A DNA stretch of 64,000 bases from Nocardioides sp. Root682. Its GTDB lineage: Bacteria; Actinomycetota; Actinomycetes; Propionibacteriales; Nocardioidaceae. Below the pieces are notes generated by a model that made no database searches, was not told the origin of the DNA, and worked only from the letters and a program-made list of their open reading frames with translations. The position numbers were made by a program, and so were the translations under genes. The stretch covers positions 1-64,000 of the forward strand of contig NZ_LMHJ01000002.1 in NCBI RefSeq assembly GCF_001427795.1, read 5' to 3'. Positions 43,999 to 51,878 of the stretch are shown here, piece after piece (the first letter of the stretch is position 1; each line of letters starts with the position of its first letter).

Positions 43999-45215
43999 GC
44001 CTTCTCCCACGTCCACTGGACGACGGCGCGGGCCGGGGTCCAGCCGGTGAACCGGCCGCCCAGCGGGGTGACGTGCTCGACGGAGAGGCGGGTGAGCTCG
44101 CCGCCGTACTGATGGAAGGCGTCGACCAGGAGCGACTCGGTCTCCAGCGTGACGCCGTGGACGACGAGCCGACCGCCCGGGCCCAGCGCCTCGCGGCACA
44201 GGTCGAGCAGGTCCGGCGCGGTCGCGCCGCCGCCGACGAAGATCGCGTCGGGCTGCGCGAGTCCGGCCAGCGATTCCGGTGCTGTGCCGACCACGACCTT
44301 CAGGCGAGGAACACCCAGCGCGGTGGCGTTGCGGCCGATCCGCGCAGCGCGTTCGGAGCTCGCCTCGATCGCGACGGCGGCGGTGAGCGGATGCGCCCGC
44401 AGCCACTCGATCGCCACGGATCCGGCGCCGGCACCGACGTCCCAGAGCAGCGCGCCGGGTCGCGGCGCAAGCCGGGACAGGGCGCTCGCCCGGACGTCGC
44501 GCTTGGTGATCTGGCCGTCGTGCTCGAAGGCGTCGTCGGGCAGTCCGGGCGCCCAGGACACGACCCCGCTGCCCTTGCCGGGTCCCCGGACCTCGACCGC
44601 GACCACGTTGAGCCGCGGCAGGTCGACGGGCATCGCGGTCTGGCCGGCGTGGAACTCGGTGCGGCTCTCGCGCGAGTCGCCGAGGTCGCCGAGCACGGTG
44701 AGCAGGCTCCGGCCGTAGCCGGCGTCGCGCAGGTCGGCGGCGACCGTCAACGGTGTGGACTCGTCGGAGGACAACACGATCAGCCGGTGGCCCGGAGCGA
44801 ACTCGCGGCGCAGGGCCGCCGGGTCGCGGCCGACCAGCGTCACGACGGCTGACTCCTCGGCCGACCAGCCCATCCGGGCGCGGGCCAGCGACACGGAGGA
44901 CACCGCAGGGACCACGGTCACCGCGTCGGTGCCGAGCAGGCGGATCAGGGTGGTGCCGATGCCGGAGACGAGCGGGTCACCGGAGGCCAGCGCGACGATG
45001 CGGAGCCCGTCGTACTGCTCGAGGAAGGTGGGCAGCGAGGTCATCGGACGCGGCCACGCGTGCCGCTCCTGGCCTTCGATCGTGTGCACCAGCTCGAGGT
45101 GGCGTTCGCCACCGAGCAGTACGTCGGCGTCCTCGACGAGCGCCCGCGAGGACGCGGGAAGCCCGTCCCACCCGTCCGCGCCCATCCCGACGACGGTGAC
45201 GTTCACTCCACCCAT
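43995..45215 (-). CDS. cobL: precorrin-6Y C5,15-methyltransferase (decarboxylating)
   Basis: 406 residues with two domains: an N-terminal CbiE-type methylase (VTVVGMGADGWDGLP; LASGDPLVSGIGTTL) and a C-terminal CbiT-type domain with a SAM-binding WDVGAGAGSVAIEWL near residue 255. It methylates C5 and C15 and removes the C12 acetate. Start is ATG 45215 or GTG 45206; the latter forms a GTGA overlap with the cobIJ stop, the habit of this operon, but lacks a well-placed ribosome site. Confidence 0.93.
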   Translation of the reverse strand: MGGVNVTVVGMGADGWDGLPASSRALVEDADVLLGGERHLELVHTIEGQERHAWPRPMTSLPTFLEQYDGLRIVALASGDPLVSGIGTTLIRLLGTDAVTVVPAVSSVSLARARMGWSAEESAVVTLVGRDPAALRREFAPGHRLIVLSSDESTPLTVAADLRDAGYGRSLLTVLGDLGDSRESRTEFHAGQTAMPVDLPRLNVVAVEVRGPGKGSGVVSWAPGLPDDAFEHDGQITKRDVRASALSRLAPRPGALLWDVGAGAGSVAIEWLRAHPLTAAVAIEASSERAARIGRNATALGVPRLKVVVGTAPESLAGLAQPDAIFVGGGATAPDLLDLCREALGPGGRLVVHGVTLETESLLVDAFHQYGGELTRLSVEHVTPLGGRFTGWTPARAVVQWTWEKA

Positions 45216-46759
45216 CGGGGTGTCCAGACCGAGCCGTTGGGCTCCACACGGGTGGACGAGGCGCCGATGATCAGCAGGCACTTCATGTCGATCGAGTCGG
45301 TGTCGAGCTCGCCCAGGGTGGTCACGACGATCGACTCCTCGGAACGGCCGACGTCCCGGCCGACGATCACGACGGTGTCGGGGGAGCGGTGCTCGAGCAG
45401 GATCTTCTGCGTCTCCACGACCTGTTCGCGCCGCGACCGCGAAGCGGGGTTGTAGATGCCGAGGACCAGGTCGGCGTCGGCGATCGCCCGCAGGCGCTTC
45501 TCGACGACGGCCCAGGGCTTCAGCCGGTCCGACAGGCTGACGATGGCGAAGTCGGCACCGATGGGGGCACCGGCGCGCGCGGCCACGGCCTGGACGGCGC
45601 TGACGCCGGGCAGGACACGGACGGGCACGGTTGCGTGCTCGGGGTGGGCCGGGTCGGCCGCCGCCTCGAACACCGCCGCCGCCATGCCGAAGACCCCGGC
45701 GTCGCCGCCGGAGACGACCGCGACCCGCTCGCCGGACAGCGCGAGGTCGAGCGCGAGTCGGGCCCGGTCCACCTCGACGGTGTTGCCCGACGCGTGCCGG
45801 GTCAGGCCGGCGCGTTGGGGGACGCGGTTGACGTAGGGCGCGTAGCCGACGACGTGCTGCACGTCGGCGAGTGCGGCGGACGCCTCGGGGGTGAGCCAGC
45901 CGTCGGGGCCGGGGCCGAGGCCGATGACGAGGAGCTCGGCGGGGGCGTTGGTCTCGGTGGTTTCGAGGCTCGTCGCTTGCGCTCCTCGCACCTCAACCAA
46001 CGAGCGCAGGCGGGAGGCGGTCGGGCGATGAGCGGAGTCACCGGGCACGACGATGAGGGAGAAGTACGGCACCGAGTCGGCGTCGACGTCGGCGACGGGC
46101 AGCCAGCGCTGCTCGGGCTGGGAGGCGCGCTCGACGTACCAGGCGCCGTCGAGGCGACCGGCCTGCGCCAGCGCCGAGCGGACGGCGGGGAAGGTGCGGC
46201 CGAGCTTCATGATCACGGCGCCGTCGGTGTCGGCCAGTCGTCGGGCGAGCTCGGCCTCGGGCAGGGTCCCGGGCAGCACGGTCAGCACGTCGGTCTGGCG
46301 GACCAGGGGAGCCGGGATCGCCGCGGTGGCGGCGGCGAAGGCGGGGATACCGGGGACGACCTCGGTCTCGAAGCGGTCGCGGAACCGGTCCAGCAGGTAC
46401 ATCGAGGAGCCGTAGAAGAGCGGGTCCCCCTCCGCCAGCAGTACGACGTCACGACCCGCGTCGAGGTGCGCGGCGAGCCGCTCCTCGCACTCGTCGTAGA
46501 AGTCGGCCAGCGCGCCGACGTACCCACCGGGATGGTCGGTGCTGCCCGTGGTGACGGGGTAGCGCAGCTCCTCCTCGACGGCGTCGGCCGGGATCAGGTG
46601 AGCCGCGATCCGGCGGGCGTGCGACTGCTTCGTGACGCCGGCGTGGAACGCGACGACGGCGGCGGCGCCGATGAGGCGCTCGGCCTTGCGGGTGATCAGC
46701 TCCGGATCACCCGGGCCGATGCCGACGACGTGGAAGCTGCCGGTCACGGGGAGAGTCAC
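45203..46759 (-). CDS. cobIJ: CobI-CobJ fusion: precorrin-2 C20- and precorrin-3B C17-methyltransferase
   Basis: 518 residues. The N-terminal CobI half (HVVGIGPGDPELITRKAERL; LLAEGDPLFYGSSMYL) methylates C20. The C-terminal CobJ half (LLVIGLGPGPDGWLTPEA; VSGGDAGVFGMA; GIYNPASRSR) methylates C17 with ring contraction. The fusion is usual in actinobacteria. The linker at ~254-267 (LVEVRGAQATSLET) is encoded by a palindromic repeat nearly identical to that in cobB. GTG 46759 overlaps the cobH stop and has AGGAGG four bases upstream. Confidence 0.94.
   Translation of the reverse strand: MTLPVTGSFHVVGIGPGDPELITRKAERLIGAAAVVAFHAGVTKQSHARRIAAHLIPADAVEEELRYPVTTGSTDHPGGYVGALADFYDECEERLAAHLDAGRDVVLLAEGDPLFYGSSMYLLDRFRDRFETEVVPGIPAFAAATAAIPAPLVRQTDVLTVLPGTLPEAELARRLADTDGAVIMKLGRTFPAVRSALAQAGRLDGAWYVERASQPEQRWLPVADVDADSVPYFSLIVVPGDSAHRPTASRLRSLVEVRGAQATSLETTETNAPAELLVIGLGPGPDGWLTPEASAALADVQHVVGYAPYVNRVPQRAGLTRHASGNTVEVDRARLALDLALSGERVAVVSGGDAGVFGMAAAVFEAAADPAHPEHATVPVRVLPGVSAVQAVAARAGAPIGADFAIVSLSDRLKPWAVVEKRLRAIADADLVLGIYNPASRSRREQVVETQKILLEHRSPDTVVIVGRDVGRSEESIVVTTLGELDTDSIDMKCLLIIGASSTRVEPNGSVWTPRWVE
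45959..45999 (-). repeat. intragenic palindromic repeat, copy in cobIJ
   Basis: 41 bp, identical to positions 39118-39158 of the cobB copy (GGTTTCGAGGCTCG at one end, CCTCGCACCTCAACCA at the other). It lies exactly at the CobI/CobJ domain junction and is read in the same frame and direction as in cobB. Confidence 0.85.
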
Positions 46760-47442
46760 TCCTCCTCCTGCGCCAGTGCGTTGACGGCCGACGAGGCCAT
46801 CGCGGAACCACCGCGGCGGCCGCGGACGGTGACGAACGGGATGTCGATGCCGTGGTCGGCGGCGAACGACGCCAGTGCGTCCTTCGACTCGGCCGCGCCG
46901 ATGAAGCCGACCGGGCAGCCGACGATCGCAGCGGGGCGGGGGCCACCGTCGAGGATCATCTCGAGCAGGTGGAAGAGCGCCGTCGGGGCGTTGCCGATGG
47001 CGACGACGGCGCCTTCGAGCAGCGGCTCCCACAGGGAGACGGCCGCCGCGGTGCGGGTGGTCGACCATGCCTTCGCGAGCTCAGGAGTGCGGGAGTCCGT
47101 CAGGAAGCAGTGCACCGGGTTGTCGGCGGGCAGCCGGCCGGCGGTGATGCCCATCGCCACCATTCGGGCGTCGCAGAGGATCGGTGCGCCGGACGCCAAC
47201 GCGGTGCGGGCAGCGGACACGAGTCCCGGGTGGATCACGAGGTCGCGCACGAGGTCGGTCTGGCCGCTCCCGTGGATCATCCGGACCGCGACCTTCTCGG
47301 CCTCGGCGGGGATGCCGGTCAGGTCGGACTCGCGGCGGATGGTCGCGAACGAGTCGACGTAGATCGCGGGGCCGTCGGCGATGTACTCGTAACGGCGCGG
47401 CGGCGCGGTCAGGGCACTCAGGGCCAGGTCGATCTCACTCAT
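46756..47442 (-). CDS. cobH: precorrin-8X methylmutase
   Basis: 228 residues of the CobH/CbiC family. The catalytic His57 is in RMIHGSGQTDL; VGCPVGFIGAAESKDAL and RGRRGGSAMASSAVNAL are C-terminal signatures. It moves a methyl from C11 to C12 to give hydrogenobyrinic acid. ATG 47442 overlaps cobG by eight bases. Confidence 0.96.
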   Translation of the reverse strand: MSEIDLALSALTAPPRRYEYIADGPAIYVDSFATIRRESDLTGIPAEAEKVAVRMIHGSGQTDLVRDLVIHPGLVSAARTALASGAPILCDARMVAMGITAGRLPADNPVHCFLTDSRTPELAKAWSTTRTAAAVSLWEPLLEGAVVAIGNAPTALFHLLEMILDGGPRPAAIVGCPVGFIGAAESKDALASFAADHGIDIPFVTVRGRRGGSAMASSAVNALAQEEE

Positions 47443-48307
47443 TGCGGTTCTCCTCAGGGATCAGCACACCGTGCCACGGCGTCACGACGACCAGGTCGCC
47501 CCGGCCGTTCCGTGACGCGAGCATGGACGCGACCATGCTGGCATCGATGCCGGTCTCGTCCACCTGCACGTGCTCGCCGCCGGCCACGGGGCCGAAGGCG
47601 AGGGGTGCGCTGGTGATGTCGGCGCCGGGCGCGGGCGCGACCGGGTCAGTCAGGGGTTCGGGAAGCTCGGTCACGTGCCACGGCGCCTCGGGGCCCTCGC
47701 CGCGGGCGGCGAGGAAGAGCCGGGCGAGGTCACCGATCGCGGCGGCCGCGTCGACCAGTGGGACGACCGCGCCGAAGCCGGTGCCGACACGGAGCTGCAC
47801 CGTGTCTGCGGAGAGAGCGACGAGGCCGAGGTCGCGGTGTCGGTCGGCGAGGTCACCACGGCCGTCGTCGAGGGTGAAGAGGAAGCGGCCGGGCAACCCG
47901 GCCAGGGTGGGGTCGCCGAGCAGCAGCGCGTCGAGCGCGGCCACCACGGGGCGCAGGTCGGCGCGACCGCCGGAGATCCCGGTCTGCGGGGAGACGAGGA
48001 CGTTGCGGATCCGGTCGTGCTCCCGGGACGGCAGCAGGCCGGTGGCCTCGAGGGCGACGAGTGCAGGTTCGGCCAGCCGATCACCGGAATCACCGTCCAC
48101 CGGCATCGCCCGGACCTGGAGGTTGGCGCGCGCCGTGAGCCGCACCCGTCCGTCGCCGTACTCCTCGGCAACGGCGACCAGCGCCTGCAGCGCGGTCAGC
48201 GAGACGCGTCCACCGGGGATCCGGATCCGGACCAGGCCCCCGTCCTCGGCGAGCCACGGGTGCACGATGCCCGGGCAGCGGTCCGGCCGGCTGCGGTTCG
48301 TGGCCAT
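47435..48307 (-). CDS. cobG: precorrin-3B synthase-like protein, short and cysteine-poor
   Basis: 290 residues of the nitrite/sulfite reductase ferredoxin-like family: CPGIVHPWLAEDGGLVRIRIPGG at the start, ARANLQVRAM and RNVLVSPQTGISGG. It should oxidise precorrin-3A in the aerobic pathway. Pseudomonas CobG is about 460 residues and carries a [4Fe-4S] cluster; this protein has only one cysteine in all and is much shorter. It may therefore be cluster-free, defective or acting with a partner. ATG 48307 follows a ~60-base leader after the riboswitch. First gene of the ten-gene minus-strand operon. Confidence 0.8.
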   Translation of the reverse strand: MATNRSRPDRCPGIVHPWLAEDGGLVRIRIPGGRVSLTALQALVAVAEEYGDGRVRLTARANLQVRAMPVDGDSGDRLAEPALVALEATGLLPSREHDRIRNVLVSPQTGISGGRADLRPVVAALDALLLGDPTLAGLPGRFLFTLDDGRGDLADRHRDLGLVALSADTVQLRVGTGFGAVVPLVDAAAAIGDLARLFLAARGEGPEAPWHVTELPEPLTDPVAPAPGADITSAPLAFGPVAGGEHVQVDETGIDASMVASMLASRNGRGDLVVVTPWHGVLIPEENRNE

Positions 48308-48662
48308 GGCGGTGCGGTCCTTCGAGGTCCGGGGGCTCGTCGCGTCGCCCCTGCAGATTCGCTGCAAATTCTTTGGTGACCTCGCGACGGTTGTCGCAAG
48401 GGCCAGCAGGTCTTCGGACTCGGGATCCTCCGGTGCGGAGCGCCTTCCCGGACCCGAAGATCCAGTGGCTGTACCGATTTCTCGGTGCTCCGCCCGTCAC
48501 CCATACCGCTGCGCGTCAGTCCCGGACTCTCACCGGGTTCCCTGACTTCCACACTTCGCACTTCCGTGGAGGTCGACTGGCTCCCGCAGGGTATCAATCC
48601 CGCGCCGGCTTCCGTCCCGGCGCCCACGGCAACCCCAGCAGGACCCCAGTAGCCTGACGTCC
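48308..48662. other. 355-bp divergent regulatory gap between cobG and the Nif3 gene
   Basis: The gap holds the cobalamin riboswitch of the cobG operon (about 48390-48565) and the short promoter region of the plus-strand Nif3-family gene. I see no gene in it. Confidence 0.7.
48390..48565 (-). promoter_or_regulatory. cobalamin riboswitch upstream of cobG
   Basis: On the minus strand: AGGGAACCCGGTGAGAGTCC core, the GACGCGCAGCGGTATGGGTGACG segment, a large peripheral hairpin region, and the B12 box GAGTCCGAAGACCTGCTGGC. It is longer than the other two aptamers here. A GCGAC-AACC-GTCGC hairpin follows (48382-48395) before the cobG start. It should repress the cobG-to-cobC operon when cobalamin is high. 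Ends are approximate. Confidence 0.9.
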
Positions 48663-49784
48663 ATGCCCACGCTCCAGGACGTCACCGACCTGATCCACGG
48701 CTGGTACCCGCCCTCGACCGCGGACAGCTGGGACGCCGTCGGCCTCGTGTACGGCGACCCGGACCAATCCGTGAAGAAGGTGCTCTTCGCGGTCGACCCG
48801 ACGCCGGCCGTCGCGGCCGAGGCGGCGGAGTGGAAGGCCGACCTGCTGGTCGTGCACCACCCGCTGTTCCTCAAGGGCGTCACCGGTTTCGCCGCGACCA
48901 CGCCCAAGGGCCGCACCCTGCACACGCTCGCGAAGGCCGACTGCGCCCTGCTGACGGCCCACACGAACGCCGACCAGGCCGTCGGGGGAGTGTCCGAGTC
49001 CCTCGCCCTCGCCCTGGGCCTGACGGACCTGGCGCCGATCATCCCGGCCACCTCCGAGCAGCTCGACAAGCTCACCGTGTTCGTGCCCGTCGATGCCGCC
49101 GCCCCTGTCCGAGCCGCGATCGCCGAGGCCGGCGCCGGCCGGATCGGCGACTACGACTTCGCCTCCTTCACCAGCGCGCCCGGCCAGGGCCGGTTCCGCC
49201 CGCTCGACGGCGCCAACCCGATGATCGGCACCGTGGGCGACCTCGAGACGGTCGAGGAGGTCCGGATCGAGGTGGTCCTCGCGCACTCGCTGCGGACGGC
49301 CGTGGTCCGCGCGATGCTGGCCGCGCACCCCTACGAGGAGCCGGCGTACGACGTCGTCCAGCTCGCCGACAACGGTCTCGCCGCGACGGGCACCGGCCGG
49401 ATCGGCACCGTCGCGCAGGTGACGCTGACGGAGTTCGCCGAGTCGGTTGCGAAGGCACTCCCCGCCACGTCGCACGGGGTCCGGATCGCCGGGGATCCGG
49501 AGCGCCCGATCAAGCGCGTCGCCGTCTGCGGCGGGGCCGGTGACTTCCTGCTCGACCGGGTGGCGGGGCTCGACGTGGATGCCTACGTCACCAGCGACCT
49601 GCGCCACCACCCGGCCGCGGAGTTCCTCGAGAAGGGCGGACCCGCGCTGGTCGACATCGCCCACTGGGCAGCCGAATCGACGTGGTTGCCGGTCGTCGAG
49701 CAACGCCTGGTCGAGGCGCTGGGAGACGCCGTGGAGACCCGGGTGAGCACGATCGTCACCGACCCTTGGACAATGCACCTGTGA
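48663..49784 (+). CDS. Nif3-like dinuclear metal-centre protein
   Basis: 373 residues of the Nif3/DUF34 family with the YqfO-type insert in the middle. Metal ligands include the VVHHPLFLKG histidines and the C-terminal DIAHWAAES. It forms a hexameric toroid in known structures; molecular function is unsettled. First of three coupled genes (Nif3, zinc-ribbon, RNase H-phosphatase), the same order as in Mycobacterium (Rv2230c-Rv2228c). Confidence 0.9.
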   Translation: MPTLQDVTDLIHGWYPPSTADSWDAVGLVYGDPDQSVKKVLFAVDPTPAVAAEAAEWKADLLVVHHPLFLKGVTGFAATTPKGRTLHTLAKADCALLTAHTNADQAVGGVSESLALALGLTDLAPIIPATSEQLDKLTVFVPVDAAAPVRAAIAEAGAGRIGDYDFASFTSAPGQGRFRPLDGANPMIGTVGDLETVEEVRIEVVLAHSLRTAVVRAMLAAHPYEEPAYDVVQLADNGLAATGTGRIGTVAQVTLTEFAESVAKALPATSHGVRIAGDPERPIKRVAVCGGAGDFLLDRVAGLDVDAYVTSDLRHHPAAEFLEKGGPALVDIAHWAAESTWLPVVEQRLVEALGDAVETRVSTIVTDPWTMHL

Positions 49785-49803
49785 GCGCACCGATGAGCAC
49801 CCG

Positions 49804-50550
49804 ATGAAGGCCGAACCCACCGCCCAATTGCGCCTGCTCGACCTGCAGGCGCTGGACGCCCAGATCGACCAGCTCCGCCACCAGCGCAGCCACCCTGCCG
49901 AGGGTGCGGAGATCGCCGAGCTCCTCGGCAAGCGCTCCGACGTCGACGGCCGGATGCGCGACCAGCGGATCGTCGTCGACGACCTCTCCGTGGCGCAGGC
50001 CAAGGCCGACGCCGACGTCGAGACGGTCAAGGTCCGCCGCAAGCGCGACCGGGACCGGATGGACTCGGGTGCGATCGCCAACCCCAAGGACCTCGAGCGC
50101 ATGCAGCACGAGCTCGACACCCTCGAGCGCCGGATCACGGTGCTCGAGGACGAGGAGCTCGAGGTCATGGAGCAGCTCGAGGAGGCGCAGTCCGCGCTCG
50201 CCGAGCTCACTGCCGCCATCGAGACGCTCGACACCCGCCTCGGCGAGCTGACCGCGACCCGCGACGCCCGGGGCGCCGAGCTCGACACCGAGATCGCCAC
50301 CGTGAGTGCCGGTCGCGCCGCCATTGTCGCCGAGATCCCCGACGACCTGCTCGCGCTCTACGAGAAGCTGCGCGCCAACCAGGGCGGCATCGGTGCCTCG
50401 GAGCTGCGCCAGCGCGCCTGCGGCGGCTGCCAGATCCGCCTCGACGCGGCTGAGCTGCAGGTCATCCGCGGGACCCCCGCGGACACGGTCGTGCGCTGCC
50501 AGGAGTGCCAGCGGATCCTGGTGCGGACGTCGGAGAGCGGCCTCTCGTGA
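49804..50550 (+). CDS. coiled-coil C4 zinc-ribbon protein
   Basis: 248 residues. About 1-175 is a long antiparallel coiled coil rich in Glu, Arg and Leu heptads. A C-terminal zinc ribbon follows with CGGC (about 204-207) and CQEC (about 231-234). It matches the DUF164/zf-RING_7 family. It may bind RNA or protein partners; exact role unclear. ATG 49804; the 3' end overlaps the next start (GTGA). Confidence 0.87.
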   Translation: MKAEPTAQLRLLDLQALDAQIDQLRHQRSHPAEGAEIAELLGKRSDVDGRMRDQRIVVDDLSVAQAKADADVETVKVRRKRDRDRMDSGAIANPKDLERMQHELDTLERRITVLEDEELEVMEQLEEAQSALAELTAAIETLDTRLGELTATRDARGAELDTEIATVSAGRAAIVAEIPDDLLALYEKLRANQGGIGASELRQRACGGCQIRLDAAELQVIRGTPADTVVRCQECQRILVRTSESGLS

Positions 50551-51773
50551 CCGGAGCGGGTCGTCGTACCGTCCTCATCGAGGCCGACGGCGGCTCCCGC
50601 GGCAACCCCGGCGCGGCGGCGTACGGCGCGGTCCTCAAGGACGGCCTGACCGGCGAGGTCCTTGCTGAGGACGGCGCGACGATCGGGTTCGCGACCAACA
50701 ACGTCGCCGAGTACTCCGGCCTGATCGCCGGCCTCAGGCTCGCTGCGGAGTTCACGCCCGACGCGGCCGTCGAGGTCCGGATGGACTCCAAGCTGGTCGT
50801 GGAGCAGATGGCCGGCCGCTGGAAGATCAAGCACCCCGACATGCGGGCGCTCGCCGACGAGGCGCTGGCCCTCGCGCCGGCAGGAACCGTCTACACCTGG
50901 GTCCCGCGGGAGCAGAACAGTCACGCGGACCGCCTCGCCAACCAGGCGCTCGACGGCACGCGGTCCGGTGTCACGGCGGCGGTCGAACCGGCTGTCGTCA
51001 CCGTTGCTGTCGAAGCAGGTGACGGGATCGCCGACGAGCCCGAGTCGCTGGTCGAGGAGCTGGAGTCGCCGGCCGCGAAAGCGCCGTCGCTGCCGCCCGG
51101 CATGGGCAGCCCGACCACGATCGTCCTGGTCCGCCACGGCGTCACACCGCACACCACCGGACGCCGGTTCTCCGGAGGCCTGGGCGGCGACAACCCGGCC
51201 CTGTCCGACGAGGGCCGTGCCCAGATCGCCGAAGCCGCCGAGTGGCTCACCGAGCTGCGCGAGCACATCAGCGCCGTCGTCTCCTCGCCCGTCCGACGCA
51301 CCCGCGAATCCGCAGAGATCATCGCCGAGAAGCTGGGCCTCCCTGTCGAGGAGGAGCCCGGCTTCGCCGAGATGGAGTTCGGCGAGTGGGACGGCATGAC
51401 GTTCACCGAGGTCGCTGAGAAGGACAAGGACGGTCTGGAGTCCTGGTTCGCCGACATGGCCGCCTCGCCCCCGGGCGGCGAGTCCTTCGTGACCGTCCAG
51501 GCGCGCGTGCTCGAAGCGCTGGACCGACTGCTGGCGAAGCACGCAGGCAAGACCGTCGTCCTGGTCAGCCACGTGACGCCCATCAAGACCCTGGTCGCCC
51601 ACGCCGTCGACGCCCCGCTGGAGTCGCTCTTCCGGATGGAGCTGTCCCCGGCCGCGGTGTCCGTGCTCTCGTTCTACGAGGACCTCGCGACGGGGGAGCA
51701 GAAGGGCTCGATGCGGTTCTTCAACGCACTGCCCGCTGGTCGGCGGACGTTGCTCGACACCGGCCGCTGGTGA
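50547..51773 (+). CDS. RNase HI / alpha-ribazole phosphatase fusion
   Basis: 408 residues. The N-terminal RNase HI domain has EADGGSRGNPG (about 10-20), NNVAEYSGL, MDSKLVVEQM and HADRLANQAL, so D-E-D-D catalytic residues are present. The C-terminal histidine-phosphatase domain from ~190 has LVRHGVTPHT and VVLVSHVTPIK. Mycobacterial Rv2228c has the same fusion and its phosphatase half is a CobC-type alpha-ribazole phosphatase, the last step in nucleotide-loop assembly. GTG 50547 overlaps the upstream stop. Confidence 0.92.
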   Translation: MTGAGRRTVLIEADGGSRGNPGAAAYGAVLKDGLTGEVLAEDGATIGFATNNVAEYSGLIAGLRLAAEFTPDAAVEVRMDSKLVVEQMAGRWKIKHPDMRALADEALALAPAGTVYTWVPREQNSHADRLANQALDGTRSGVTAAVEPAVVTVAVEAGDGIADEPESLVEELESPAAKAPSLPPGMGSPTTIVLVRHGVTPHTTGRRFSGGLGGDNPALSDEGRAQIAEAAEWLTELREHISAVVSSPVRRTRESAEIIAEKLGLPVEEEPGFAEMEFGEWDGMTFTEVAEKDKDGLESWFADMAASPPGGESFVTVQARVLEALDRLLAKHAGKTVVLVSHVTPIKTLVAHAVDAPLESLFRMELSPAAVSVLSFYEDLATGEQKGSMRFFNALPAGRRTLLDTGRW

Positions 51774-51811
51774 CCGCGGATCGTCGACACGAGGCGAGCG
51801 GCGCGCGTCGT

Positions 51812-51862
51812 ACCTGACGATCCTGTCGTGATTTCGCCGGCAGGACGACCTGTTCGTCAGGT
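51812..51862. terminator. possible bidirectional hairpin between convergent genes
   Basis: ACCTGACGA and TCGTCAGGT are perfect 9-bp inverted repeats enclosing a 33-base region that itself contains CCTG/CAGG arms. It lies between the RNase H-phosphatase gene and the convergent yaaA gene. There is no T-run, so termination would have to be by another route. Tentative. Confidence 0.35.
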
Positions 51863-51878
51863 GCGTTGAGCTTGCGCG

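Noticed and set aside
45389..47362. 657-codon plus-strand frame opposite cobIJ and cobH
   Set aside because: Antisense shadow; the genes on the other strand have full catalytic motifs.
48377..48400. Another copy of the cobQ-type repeat (GCGACGGTTGTCGC)
   Set aside because: Only the GACGGTTG string is shared and it belongs to a hairpin in the cobG riboswitch leader.
48594..50324. 576-codon minus-strand frame over the Nif3 and zinc-ribbon genes
   Set aside because: Ser/Arg-rich shadow; the plus-strand genes are clearly real.
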